From an uncultured Beijerinckiaceae bacterium (GTDB lineage Bacteria; Pseudomonadota; Alphaproteobacteria; Rhizobiales; Beijerinckiaceae), in NCBI GenBank assembly GCA_937863205.1, contig CALMGA010000557.1, positions 1 through 8,958 of the forward strand: 8,958 nucleotides of DNA. Direction: 5' to 3'. Both the position numbers and the translations under genes were made by a program. The notes under the pieces are model-generated. The model did not search any database, had not been told where the DNA came from, and worked only from the letters and a program-made list of their open reading frames with translations. Shown piece after piece: positions 1-6,384 of the stretch (positions are counted from its first letter, which is position 1; the number at the start of each line of letters is the position of its first letter).

Positions 1-1133
1 CCCTCGACCGGCACGGCGATCACCTCCTGCGCCAGACCGGCAAAGGCGCGCAGGAAGGCAGTTGTGTCCTTGGTGATCAGCGTGCCGCACACCACCACGA
101 GAGGGCGCGGCGCCTTGTCCTCGAGGTCGGCCATCGCCTGGCCCAGCACCCGTCCGCCGTCCTCGTTGTGGCCGCCGTCGAGCCCCAACTCCGCCCCGGC
201 CGGCGCAAGCGCGGCGAGCGTTCCCTTCGACAGGCGCTGCAGGCGGGCCGGCCAGTCCACGGTGCCGAGGCCGCGCTCGAGGGCGCCGGCGGCGAGATCG
301 GGCACGACCCGGCGCAGCGCGGCGATGGCCGTGGCGGCGTTGGCGTGCTGGTGGCGCCCGGCAAGGCGGGGAAGCGGCAGGTCGAGGAGCCCGTCGTTGT
401 CCTCGAACAGCAGGCGGCCGTGTTCTTCGCGCACGAAGAAATCGCGGTCGGCGAGACAAATGGGCGAGCCGGCGCGATGCGCCTCGCGCTCCAGCACGAC
501 CCGCGCCTCGTCGCTCGGCTGGAAGCCGATCACCGCCGGGCTGCCGCGCTTGAAGATGCCGGCCTTTTCGCGCGCGATGCCCGCCACGCTGCTGCCGAGG
601 AATTCGACGTGGTCGGTCGACACGGCCGTGACGATGCTGGCGAGCGGTCGGCCGACGACGTTGGTGGCGTCGCATCGCCCGCCCAGGCCCACTTCCAGCA
701 GCAGCGCATCGGCCGGATGGGCGGCGAAGAGGTGGAAGGCGGCGGCGGTGGTCATCTCGAAGAAGGTGATCGGCGCGCCCGCGTTCACCCGCTCGCAATG
801 TTCCAGCGCCGCCATCAGTTCACCCTCGTCGACGAGGCGGCCGCCGCCCGGCCCGGCGAGGCGGATACGCTCGTGAAAGCGCACGAGGTGGGGCGAGGTG
901 TAGGCGTGGACGCGCCGCCCTCCGGCTTCGAGCATGGCGCGGAGAAAGGCGACGGTGGAGCCCTTGCCGTTGGTGCCCCCGACGTGGATCACCGGCGGCA
1001 GCCGGTCCTGCGGGCGCCCGAGCGCGTCGAGCAGCACGAGGATGCGGTCGAGCGACAGGTCGATCTTCTTGGGATGGAGCGCGGTCAGCCGCTCCAGAAC
1101 GGCGTCGGACCCCTGCGTCGGCTTGAGCTTCAC
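1..1133 (-). CDS. folC: Bifunctional folylpolyglutamate synthase / dihydrofolate synthase (C-terminus off the left edge)
   Basis: FolC joins glutamate to dihydropteroate and then adds further glutamates to folates, using ATP in the cytoplasm. The open frame runs from GTG at 1133 to the window edge, giving 377 residues; the family is usually about 420-440, so roughly the last 50 are missing. Visible motifs in order are the P-loop GTNGKGS (residues 53-59), SPHL (80-83), FFEMTTA (124-130), LEVGLGGRCDATN (146-158), TDHVEFLG (173-180), EKAGIFK (189-195), GRHQHANA (259-266), and the ligase C-domain motifs WPARLQ (294-299) and DGGHNEDG (319-326, usually DGAHN). The GTG start is chosen because an AGGGGAGG ribosome site (1150-1143) lies 9 nt upstream and homology begins at once (LHPKKIDLSLDR). 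It lies 52 nt after accD and is probably co-transcribed with it. No frameshift was seen over the whole length. Confidence 0.95.
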   Translation of the reverse strand, partial: MKLKPTQGSDAVLERLTALHPKKIDLSLDRILVLLDALGRPQDRLPPVIHVGGTNGKGSTVAFLRAMLEAGGRRVHAYTSPHLVRFHERIRLAGPGGGRLVDEGELMAALEHCERVNAGAPITFFEMTTAAAFHLFAAHPADALLLEVGLGGRCDATNVVGRPLASIVTAVSTDHVEFLGSSVAGIAREKAGIFKRGSPAVIGFQPSDEARVVLEREAHRAGSPICLADRDFFVREEHGRLLFEDNDGLLDLPLPRLAGRHQHANAATAIAALRRVVPDLAAGALERGLGTVDWPARLQRLSKGTLAALAPAGAELGLDGGHNEDGGRVLGQAMADLEDKAPRPLVVVCGTLITKDTTAFLRAFAGLAQEVIAVPVE

Positions 1134-1142
1134 GCGCGCAAT

Positions 1143-1163
1143 CCTCCCCTGCCGAAGGCGGGG
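1143..1163 (-). promoter_or_regulatory. folC ribosome binding site embedded in a GC-rich hairpin
   Basis: On the folC strand CCCC-GCC, a TTC loop and GGC-A-GGGG form a 7-bp stem with one bulged A (plus-strand arms 1146-1153 and 1157-1163). The 3' arm supplies the AGGGG of the folC Shine-Dalgarno sequence AGGGGAGG. In the mRNA the folded hairpin would therefore hide the ribosome site. The CCCCGCCTTCGGCAGGGG sequence also looks like short palindromic elements that I recall as common between genes in alphaproteobacteria. It may be such a repeat rather than a purpose-built regulator. Confidence 0.5.
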
Positions 1164-1185
1164 GACGGAATAAGCGTCACGGCTT

Positions 1186-2073
1186 TCACGCCGCCGCCGG
1201 CGTGGGGAGCGCCGCCGGCACGCTTGCGGGCTTGTGCATCAGCACCGAGCACAGCCGCGCCAGCGTCGCCCGCATGTCCTTGCGCGCCACAACCATGTCC
1301 ACCATGCCGTGCTGCTGCAGGTATTCGGCGCGCTGGAAGCCGGGCGGCAGCTTCTCGCGGATGGTCTGCTCGATGACGCGGGCCCCGGCGAAGCCGATCA
1401 CCGCGCCGGGCTCGGCGATGTGCACGTCGCCCAGCATGGCGTAGGAGGCGGTGACGCCCCCGGTGGTCGGGTTGCACAGCACCACGATGTAGGGAAGCTT
1501 GGCGGCGCGCAGGCGCTGCACCAGCAGGGTGGTGCGCGGCATCTGCATCAGCGAGAAGATGCCCTCCTGCATGCGGGCGCCGCCCGACGCGGTGAAGATG
1601 ATGAAGGGCACGTGGCGGTCGATCGCCGCCGTCATGCCGGTGATGATCGCCTCGCCCGCCGCCAGCCCGAGCGAGCCGCCGAGGAAGTCGAAGTTCTGCA
1701 CGGCGACCACCGCCTCGACGCCTTCGATCGTGCCGGCGGCGAGCCGAACCGCGTCGGGCGCGCCCGTCTTGGCACGGTATTCCTTGAGGCGATCGGCGTA
1801 TTTCTTGACGTCGCGGAACTTGAGCGGATCGTGCGGCACGTCGGGGGTGGCGAGATCCTCGTAGGCCGCTCCGTCGAACAGGGTGTCGAGCCGCTGCTTG
1901 ACCGGCATGCGCATGTGGTAGCCCGACGAGGGGACGACGTGAAGGTTGTGCTCCAGATCCTTGTGGAAGACGAGCTCGCCCGAATCCGGGCACTTGACCC
2001 AAAGGTTCTCGGGCGACTCGCGCCGCATGAAAGAGCGGATCTTCGGGGTGACGACGTTGGAGATCCAGTTCAT
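1186..2073 (-). CDS. accD: Acetyl-CoA carboxylase carboxyltransferase subunit beta
   Basis: AccD is the beta half of the carboxyltransferase (with AccA) that moves CO2 from biotin to acetyl-CoA, making malonyl-CoA for fatty acid synthesis. The 295-residue product matches the family length (about 280-305). ATG at 2073 is chosen because [15 protein letters not shown] is the characteristic N-terminus; GGAGGG (2092-2087) lies 13 nt upstream, a slightly long spacing. The frame stays open upstream to a GTG at 2436, but that stretch does not resemble AccD. The carboxyltransferase core shows [12 protein letters not shown] (132-143), SGGARMQEG (163-171) and [16 protein letters not shown] (201-216). 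The N-terminal zinc ribbon is degenerate: of the four cysteines of the usual C-x2-C-x15-C-x2-C only Cys28 remains, the others being Ser31, Val47 and Ser50. It sits between trpA and folC, a common alphaproteobacterial order. Confidence 0.96.
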   Translation of the reverse strand: MNWISNVVTPKIRSFMRRESPENLWVKCPDSGELVFHKDLEHNLHVVPSSGYHMRMPVKQRLDTLFDGAAYEDLATPDVPHDPLKFRDVKKYADRLKEYRAKTGAPDAVRLAAGTIEGVEAVVAVQNFDFLGGSLGLAAGEAIITGMTAAIDRHVPFIIFTASGGARMQEGIFSLMQMPRTTLLVQRLRAAKLPYIVVLCNPTTGGVTASYAMLGDVHIAEPGAVIGFAGARVIEQTIREKLPPGFQRAEYLQQHGMVDMVVARKDMRATLARLCSVLMHKPASVPAALPTPAAA

Positions 2074-2094
2074 GCGATGGTACGATCCCTCCGG

Positions 2095-2106
2095 CCGGCG
2101 CGCCGG
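2095..2106. repeat. Perfect 12-bp palindrome just upstream of accD
   Basis: CCGGCGCGCCGG is a perfect palindrome, 2 bases upstream of the GGAGGG ribosome site of accD on the accD strand. It could be a protein site or chance in GC-rich DNA. As RNA it would fold poorly because it has no loop. Confidence 0.3.
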
Positions 2107-2179
2107 ACGCTTCGTAACGTAGTCCGATGTGAGCGGCACGGCCAGTTCGGCTCTCCGGCCCTGACAACGGCGGCCAAAC

Positions 2180-2397
2180 TCAGGCTCCCAACGTTTTGAC
2201 GCGCGCGCCCGAGCGATCGTAGACTTCGCCCTCCGCGACGAGGAACCGGGCTCGTCGGGTTCGGCATTCCAAGCCTTCAAGCCCCCGACGTCCTCCAGCA
2301 TCAAGGTGACGCGCTCGATCGCCTCCGTGGCGGCGTTGGCTTTCAGGAAGTAGCAGTTACCCGCGGACGTCTTATGCCAAACCCGGAAAACCGTCAC
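2180..2397 (-). pseudogene. Small hypothetical protein gene, apparently broken by a 1-base frameshift
   Basis: I do not recognise this gene. A GTG at 2397 with AAGGGG 5 nt upstream opens a frame beginning [20 protein letters not shown] and running well to AWNAEPDEP, with G or C at most third positions. From the CCC run at 2250-2248 that frame decays into Ser/Arg-rich residues, while the neighbouring frame becomes protein-like ([20 protein letters not shown]) with GC-rich third positions and stops at TGA 2182-2180. Adding one base to CCC joins both parts into a 72-residue, mixed alpha/beta-looking protein without signal peptide or membrane segment. The open frame continues into accD only because of the shift. 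Either this is a decayed gene or a sequencing error in a homopolymer. It interrupts the usual trpA-accD adjacency. The gene call rests on codon pattern only. Confidence 0.45.
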
Positions 2398-2438
2398 CTC
2401 AGCCCCTTGTTTCGACCGAAGCGGATCTTGCACCACGC

Positions 2439-2467
2439 AGAAGTCCCAATTTAACTCTTAGAAGTCC
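2439..2467. repeat. 8-bp direct repeat at the end of trpA
   Basis: AGAAGTCC occurs at 2439-2446 and again at 2460-2467, separated by 13 AT-rich bases. The second copy overlaps the last codons and stop of trpA (read on the minus strand as GGACTTCTAA). It could be a small duplication or an insertion scar at the trpA 3' end, or chance. Confidence 0.35.
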
Positions 2468-3315
2468 GACCTGCCCGCCCCGCGCACGCCATCAGCCAGC
2501 GCGCCGACCAGGCCGGTCACCGCCGCCACGCTCCCCGACGTCGCCCGGCCCTCGCCATCGAGCGAGGCGCGCAACGCATCCACGATCGCCGAGCCGACCA
2601 CCACCGCATCAGCGCCGGCGGCGGCGATGGCGGCGGCCGTCTCCGCCGTCTTCACGCCGAAGCCGACGGCCACCGGCAGATCGGTCTTCGCCTTCAACCG
2701 TGCCACCGCGGCGGCGACCGCGTCGCGGCTCGGCGCCGCCGTGCCGGTGATGCCGGCGATGGACACGTAATACAGGAAGCCCGACGTGTTCGCGAGCACG
2801 GCCGGCAGGCGCGCGGCGTCGGTGGTCGGCGTCGCCAGCCGGATGAAGTCGAGCCCGGCGGCGCGGGCCGGCAGGCACAGCTCGTCGTCCTCCTCGGGCG
2901 GGAGGTCGACCACGATCAGGCCGTCGACGCCGGCCTCGCGCGCATCGGCGAGGAAGCGGTCGACGCCGTAGATGTAGATCGGGTTGTAGTACCCCATCAG
3001 GATGACCGGCGTCGCAACGTCGGCGGGGGCGTCGCGCGCGCCCTGGCGGAAGGCGCGCACGATGTCGAGCGTGCCGGCCAGGGTGGCCCCGGTCTTCAGC
3101 GCCCGCAGGCCGGCCGCCTGGATCGCCGGCCCGTCGGCCATCGGGTCGGTGAAGGGCATGCCGAGTTCGATCACGTCGGCGCCGGCCGCCGGCAGGGCGC
3201 GGAGCAGGTCGAGTGCGGTTTGCCCGTCGGGATCGCCGGCCATGGTGAAGGTGACAAGGCCAACACGCCCTTGCGCGCGCAGGTCGGCGAAGCGGCGATC
3301 GATGCGGGTCGTCAT
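2458..3315 (-). CDS. trpA: Tryptophan synthase alpha subunit
   Basis: TrpA cleaves indole-3-glycerol phosphate to indole and glyceraldehyde 3-phosphate and passes indole through a tunnel to TrpB. The 285-residue product is of slightly generous family length (about 265-280). The TIM-barrel motifs are intact: AGDPDG (26-31), [17 protein letters not shown] (50-66) with the catalytic pair Glu50 and Asp61 (Glu49 and Asp60 in E. coli), [30 protein letters not shown] near the phosphate site, and VGSAIVDAL. The ATG at 3315 gives the expected N-terminus [12 protein letters not shown]; no clear Shine-Dalgarno sequence precedes it. trpB, normally directly upstream, is absent: the gene upstream is a Tdi1-domain protein 139 nt away. 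Downstream come the broken small gene, accD and folC. Confidence 0.96.
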   Translation of the reverse strand: MTTRIDRRFADLRAQGRVGLVTFTMAGDPDGQTALDLLRALPAAGADVIELGMPFTDPMADGPAIQAAGLRALKTGATLAGTLDIVRAFRQGARDAPADVATPVILMGYYNPIYIYGVDRFLADAREAGVDGLIVVDLPPEEDDELCLPARAAGLDFIRLATPTTDAARLPAVLANTSGFLYYVSIAGITGTAAPSRDAVAAAVARLKAKTDLPVAVGFGVKTAETAAAIAAAGADAVVVGSAIVDALRASLDGEGRATSGSVAAVTGLVGALADGVRGAGRSDF

Positions 3316-3454
3316 GGGGTTCGGGTCATCAGATTTGGGCCGGCAAGCGCGAGGCGCAGAGCCTTATCCGATCGGACGCGCGCCGGCTACCGCCGAGGGA
3401 GCGCGGCCGTCCGGCGCGGTGAGCGCCGACGATCCCCCGCCGATCCCGATGCAC
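3316..3454. other. Intergenic region upstream of trpA with short palindromes
   Basis: These 139 bases hold no gene. TCCGATCGGA (3367-3376) is a perfect 10-bp palindrome, and CGGCGC with GCGCCG (3412-3417 and 3423-3428) can form a 6-bp stem with a 5-base loop. No U-run follows the stem, so an intrinsic terminator is not supported. If trpA has its own promoter it should lie here, but I see no convincing -35/-10 pair and no leader peptide with tandem tryptophan codons. Confidence 0.3.
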
Positions 3455-3934
3455 TCAGCCGACGATCTGAAACGACACCTTCGTGCCGTCGGGCAGGTCC
3501 TTGGTCTGTTCGTGGACATCGGCGGTGAACCTGATCCACTCCTCCCACCCGCACAACCAGATGTTGCCGACCTCGTAATCGCCGCCCAGCATCGGCAGAA
3601 CCGTGAAGGCGTAGCATTGCGAGGCGGCGGGGATCAGCCCGGAGGCCCGGCACCGCTCCGCCAGCGGGCGGAGCAGCCAGCCGTCCTCGTCGTCGACGCA
3701 GCGCCGGCGGAACTCCGCCTCGGAGGCGGCGATGCGGTCGACCGATGCCGCGGCCACCTGCAACATGTGGACGGCGCCGCCGGCATCGGCGAGGAACAGG
3801 TCGGCGAACAGGCTGGCGCCGAAGATGCGGCAACCCACCGGCAGCAACGCCGCCCATCCGCCGAGATCGGCGGCAGCCACCTCGTCGGGAAGGAAGTCCC
3901 GCCGGTCGGCGGCCAACTCAGAACGCCGACACAC
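3455..3934 (-). CDS. Small protein with a Tdi1 C-terminal-like (DUF1851) domain
   Basis: The 159-residue product resembles the C-terminal domain of Tdi1, the immunity protein against the Agrobacterium type VI DNase effector Tde1. Supporting stretches are [11 protein letters not shown] (38-48), HMLQV (56-60), SQCYAF (105-110), [13 protein letters not shown] (113-125) and [13 protein letters not shown] (141-153), where the family reads roughly QCYGF, LGGEYE and QIxDLPxGT. The N-terminal GAD-like domain of full Tdi1 proteins is absent, and no signal peptide or membrane segment is seen. The start is uncertain: GTG at 3934 overlaps gcdH by 17 nt, while an in-frame TTG at 3916 lies 1 nt after the gcdH stop; neither has a clear ribosome site, which suggests translational coupling. 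No effector gene is visible in the window. DUF1851 proteins are often of unknown role, so immunity function is inference. Confidence 0.75.
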   Translation of the reverse strand: MCRRSELAADRRDFLPDEVAAADLGGWAALLPVGCRIFGASLFADLFLADAGGAVHMLQVAAASVDRIAASEAEFRRRCVDDEDGWLLRPLAERCRASGLIPAASQCYAFTVLPMLGGDYEVGNIWLCGWEEWIRFTADVHEQTKDLPDGTKVSFQIVG

Positions 3935-5105
3935 CGGTGATCGCCCGGCCGAGGATCAGCGCGTGGACGTCGGCTGCGCCCTCGTAGGTGTTCACCGTTT
4001 CCAGGTTGATGGCGTGGCGCATCATGTGCATCTCGCCGGTGATGCCGGCGCCGCCGTGCATGTCGCGGGCTTCTCGGGCGATGGCGATGGCGCGGGCGCA
4101 GTTCACCCGCTTCATCATGGAGATCGCCTCCGGCACGTGCTGGCCGGCATCAAGCATGCGGCCGAGCGCCAGCGAGCCTTCGAGCCCCAGCGCGATGTCG
4201 GTGAGCATGTCGGCGAGCTTCTTCTGCACGAGCTGGCGCCCGGCCAGCGACTTGCCGAACAGGGTGCGCCCGGTGACGTAGCTGCGCGTGTTGTGGAAGC
4301 AGAACTCCGCCGCCCCGATCGCCCCCCAGCTGATGCCGTAGCGCGCCTTGTTGAGGCAGGAGAAGGGGCCGCGCAGGCCGCGCACGCCGGTCAGCCGGTT
4401 GGCCTCGGGCACGAACACGTCGGTGAGGCCGATGTCGCCGGTGACGGAGGCGCGCAACGACAGCTTGTCGCCGATCTTGTTGGTGGAAAAGCCGGCCATG
4501 CCGCGCTCGACGATGAAGCCGTTGATGTCGCCGTCGAGCTTGGCCCAGACGATGGCGAGGTCGGCGATCGGCGAGTTCGAGATCCAGTATTTGGCGCCGT
4601 TGAGCTTGTAGCCGCCGTCGACCCGCTCGGCCTTGGTGCGCATGGAGGCAGGGTCGGAGCCGCCCTCGGCTTCCGTCAGGCCGAAGCAGCCGATCAGCTC
4701 GCCCTTCGCCATCCCCGGCAGGAACCTCGTCTTCTGCTCGCGCGTGCCGAAGGCGTAGATCGGGTACATCGACAGCGAGGACTGAACCGACAGCGCCGAG
4801 CGATAGCCCGAGTCGATCGCCTCGACGGCGCGGGCCACCAACCCATAGGCGACGTGGCTGGCGCCGGCACCGCCGTACTCCTCCGGCAGGGTGACGCCGA
4901 GCAGGCCGAGCTCGCCCATCTCGCTCATGATCTCGCGATCGAAGCGCTCGTCGCGGAAGGCCGACACCACGCGCGGCAGCAGCTTCTCGCGGGCGTAGTC
5001 GCGGGCGACCTGCGAGATCATCCGCTCCTCCTCGGTGAGGCGGGAGGCGAGGTCGAGCGGGTCGGTCCAATCGAAGCTGTTGGCGGTGATGGTGCCGGTC
5101 GTCAT
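3918..5105 (-). CDS. gcdH: Glutaryl-CoA dehydrogenase
   Basis: GcdH is an FAD enzyme that oxidises and decarboxylates glutaryl-CoA to crotonyl-CoA in lysine, tryptophan and glutarate breakdown, passing electrons to electron-transfer flavoprotein. At 395 residues it matches bacterial and mature mitochondrial enzymes closely. Diagnostic stretches are [15 protein letters not shown] (97-111), whose Arg102 corresponds to the substrate-carboxylate arginine of human GCDH, the flavin-site [13 protein letters not shown] (140-152), [12 protein letters not shown], and the C-terminal [20 protein letters not shown] (372-391) with catalytic Glu375. These motifs separate it from ordinary fatty acyl-CoA dehydrogenases. 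The ATG at 5105 is supported by GGGAGA (5116-5111) 5 nt upstream. It is divergent from the phosphotransferase operon and overlaps the Tdi1-domain gene at its 3' end. A role in the same pathway as the divergent operon is possible but unproven. Confidence 0.95.
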   Translation of the reverse strand: MTTGTITANSFDWTDPLDLASRLTEEERMISQVARDYAREKLLPRVVSAFRDERFDREIMSEMGELGLLGVTLPEEYGGAGASHVAYGLVARAVEAIDSGYRSALSVQSSLSMYPIYAFGTREQKTRFLPGMAKGELIGCFGLTEAEGGSDPASMRTKAERVDGGYKLNGAKYWISNSPIADLAIVWAKLDGDINGFIVERGMAGFSTNKIGDKLSLRASVTGDIGLTDVFVPEANRLTGVRGLRGPFSCLNKARYGISWGAIGAAEFCFHNTRSYVTGRTLFGKSLAGRQLVQKKLADMLTDIALGLEGSLALGRMLDAGQHVPEAISMMKRVNCARAIAIAREARDMHGGAGITGEMHMMRHAINLETVNTYEGAADVHALILGRAITGVSAF

Positions 5106-5132
5106 GTGGGTCTCCCGATCCCAAGCAACTAG

Positions 5133-5162
5133 GCCGCGCCAACGAGTCGGACAAGGCGCGGC
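5133..5162 (-). promoter_or_regulatory. 8-bp stem in the predicted gcdH leader
   Basis: GCCGCGCC (5133-5140) and GGCGCGGC (5155-5162) are perfect inverted repeats with a 14-base loop. In the gcdH transcript they would form a stable hairpin about 30 nt upstream of the start codon. The loop holds TCGGAC (5147-5152), which can also pair with GTCCGA at 5172-5177, outside the hairpin. Confidence 0.45.
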
Positions 5163-5178
5163 ATCGGACCCGTCCGAC
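5146..5178. promoter_or_regulatory. Operator-like cluster of TCGGAC half-sites
   Basis: TCGGAC-CC-GTCCGA (5164-5177) is a perfect 14-bp interrupted palindrome, and a third half-site TCGGAC lies at 5147-5152, in direct orientation 17 nt before the first. Extended by one base, GTCGGAC (5146-5152) mirrors GTCCGAC (5172-5178). Three matching hexamers in 33 bases between divergent genes suggests a dimeric repressor or activator site. The regulator is not in this window. Confidence 0.45.
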
Positions 5179-5188
5179 AGGCGTTCTT

Positions 5189-5203
5189 CATACTAACGGT
5201 ATG
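5189..5203. promoter_or_regulatory. CATAC-N5-GTATG inverted repeat
   Basis: CATAC-TAACG-GTATG is a 15-bp interrupted palindrome, AT-rich for this region, about midway between the divergent start codons. Size and symmetry fit a TetR-family type operator, and it overlaps a possible -10 of gcdH. The assignment is pattern-based only. Confidence 0.4.
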
Positions 5204-5309
5204 GTCGCGTCCCTGCCCGGCAAGGCATAGGTTTGCGAAAAGAAGCAGGCATATCCGGCCATCGGCCGGGACAGCCCTCCGAACCGGAAGCCGAGGACAA
5301 GAACCACGC

Positions 5310-6383
5310 ATGACGCGTTCGGACCTGATCGACCGCCCCGGCGCGATGCGCGGCGAGGACCGCATCGACGCCGCCGCCGTTGCCAGCTTTTTGAACGAGC
5401 GTGTCGCTGGCCTGTCCGGCGAGCCCGCCATCGCGCAGTTCCCCGACGGCGCCTCCAACCTGACCTACCTGCTGAGCTACGGCGCCCGCGACCTGATCCT
5501 TCGGCGGCCCCCGTCCGGAACGATGGCGAAGGGCGCCCACGACGTGCTGCGCGAGGCGCGGATCATGAGCGCGCTGCGCCCGCACTATCCCTTCGTCCCG
5601 CAGGTGGTCGCCGCCTGCGACGACGCCGGGGTGATCGGCTGCGACTTCTACGTGATGACGCGGATGATCGGGATCATCCCGCGCCGCGACCTGCCGGTCG
5701 AACTGGAACTGGACGCAGCCGCGACCCGCACCTTGTGCACCAACGTGCTCGACAAGCTGATCGCCCTGCACGCGCTTGATCCCGAGGCGGCCGGGCTCGG
5801 CGCGCTGGGCAAGGGGGCCGGCTACGTCGGCCGGCAGGTCGCGGGCTGGAGCGAGCGCTGGCGGCAGGCGCGCACGGCCGGCATCGACGCGATGGAGGAC
5901 GTGCTCGGCTGGCTGGAGGGCGCGATGCCCTCACGCGAGCGCATCTGCGTCATCCACAACGACTTCCGCTTCGACAATGTGGTGCTCTCGCCCGACAACC
6001 CGCTCGATGTCATCGGCGTCCTCGATTGGGAAATGGCGACGCTGGGCGATCCCCTGATGGATCTGGGCGGGGCGCTCGCCTACTGGGTGCAGGCCGACGA
6101 CGATCCCGCCTTTCAGGCCAACCGGCGCCAGCCGACCAACGCGCCGGGCATGCTGACCCGCGCCGCCGTGGTGGCGTACTATGCCGAGCGCACCGGCCTC
6201 GATGTGGCGGCCTTCGACTTCTACGAAGTGTTCGGCCTATTCCGCCTCGCCGTCATCATCCAGCAGATCTTCCGCCGGTACGTCCTGCGGCAAACGACCA
6301 ATCCCCGCTACGCCCGCTACGGCGACGCCGTCAACATGCTGGCCGCGCGCTGCCGTTCGCGCATCGACGCGTCGGGCCGCTAG
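5310..6383 (+). CDS. Phosphotransferase of the APH-like, ACAD10/11-LvaA type
   Basis: This 357-residue cytoplasmic protein has the aminoglycoside-phosphotransferase (kinase-like) fold. Visible elements are the nucleotide loop DGASNLTYLL (46-55), ILRRPPSG (63-70) where an arginine sits near the position of the usual ATP-binding lysine in this subfamily (R/K-P-P), REARIMSAL (81-89), the catalytic loop HNDFRFDN (216-223) with Asp218 as likely base and Asn223 as metal ligand, and the metal-binding DWE (239-241) followed by TLGDPLMDLG. It is closer to the kinase domain of human ACAD10/11 and to bacterial LvaA, which phosphorylate 4-hydroxyacyl-CoAs, than to antibiotic kinases. The ATG at 5310 is the first good start; ATG at 5346 is an alternative. 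It leads a tight rightward operon with a histidine phosphatase and an SDR. The substrate is inferred to be a hydroxyacyl-CoA; antibiotic resistance is unlikely. Confidence 0.88.
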   Translation: MTRSDLIDRPGAMRGEDRIDAAAVASFLNERVAGLSGEPAIAQFPDGASNLTYLLSYGARDLILRRPPSGTMAKGAHDVLREARIMSALRPHYPFVPQVVAACDDAGVIGCDFYVMTRMIGIIPRRDLPVELELDAAATRTLCTNVLDKLIALHALDPEAAGLGALGKGAGYVGRQVAGWSERWRQARTAGIDAMEDVLGWLEGAMPSRERICVIHNDFRFDNVVLSPDNPLDVIGVLDWEMATLGDPLMDLGGALAYWVQADDDPAFQANRRQPTNAPGMLTRAAVVAYYAERTGLDVAAFDFYEVFGLFRLAVIIQQIFRRYVLRQTTNPRYARYGDAVNMLAARCRSRIDASGR

Positions 6384-6384
6384 C

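Larger units (their letters stand above)
5106..5309. promoter_or_regulatory. Divergent promoter region between gcdH and the phosphotransferase operon
   Basis: All promoters for the two divergent transcripts should lie in these 204 bases unless they are inside genes. It contains several symmetric elements, listed separately. A weak promoter-like pair for gcdH is TTGCCG (5223-5218) with TACCGT (5201-5196) 16 nt downstream on the minus strand, overlapping the CATAC-N5-GTATG repeat. I found no convincing pair for the rightward operon. GAGGA at 5293-5297, 12 nt before the ATG at 5310, is the likely but distant ribosome site of the phosphotransferase. Confidence 0.6.

Noticed and set aside
168..1376. 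Rightward open frame of 402 codons opposite folC and accD
   Set aside because: It lies over two clear genes on the other strand, crosses their junction, and has low-complexity antisense composition.
2074..2436. N-terminal extension of accD up to a GTG at 2436
   Set aside because: AccD homology begins at the ATG at 2073, and the upstream part shows a frame switch consistent with a separate broken gene.
3412..3428. Stem between the Tdi1-domain gene and trpA as an intrinsic terminator
   Set aside because: The stem has only 6 bp and no following U-run on the minus strand.
3316..3454. Tryptophan attenuator before trpA
   Set aside because: There is no short leader frame with tandem Trp codons and no terminator hairpin with a U-run.
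3732..5132. Long rightward open frame of 466 codons opposite gcdH
   Set aside because: It is the complement of a well-conserved glutaryl-CoA dehydrogenase; its residues are Gly/Ala/His/Arg-rich without motifs, as expected from high-GC antisense DNA.
5310..6383. Phosphotransferase as an aminoglycoside resistance gene
   Set aside because: The RRPPSG segment, the HNDFRFDN loop context and the catabolic neighbours fit the ACAD10/LvaA group rather than antibiotic kinases.
6181..6384. N-terminal extension of the histidine phosphatase to an ATG at 6181
   Set aside because: It overlaps the conserved end of the phosphotransferase, and the RHG motif must lie near the N-terminus, as the GTG at 6385 gives.
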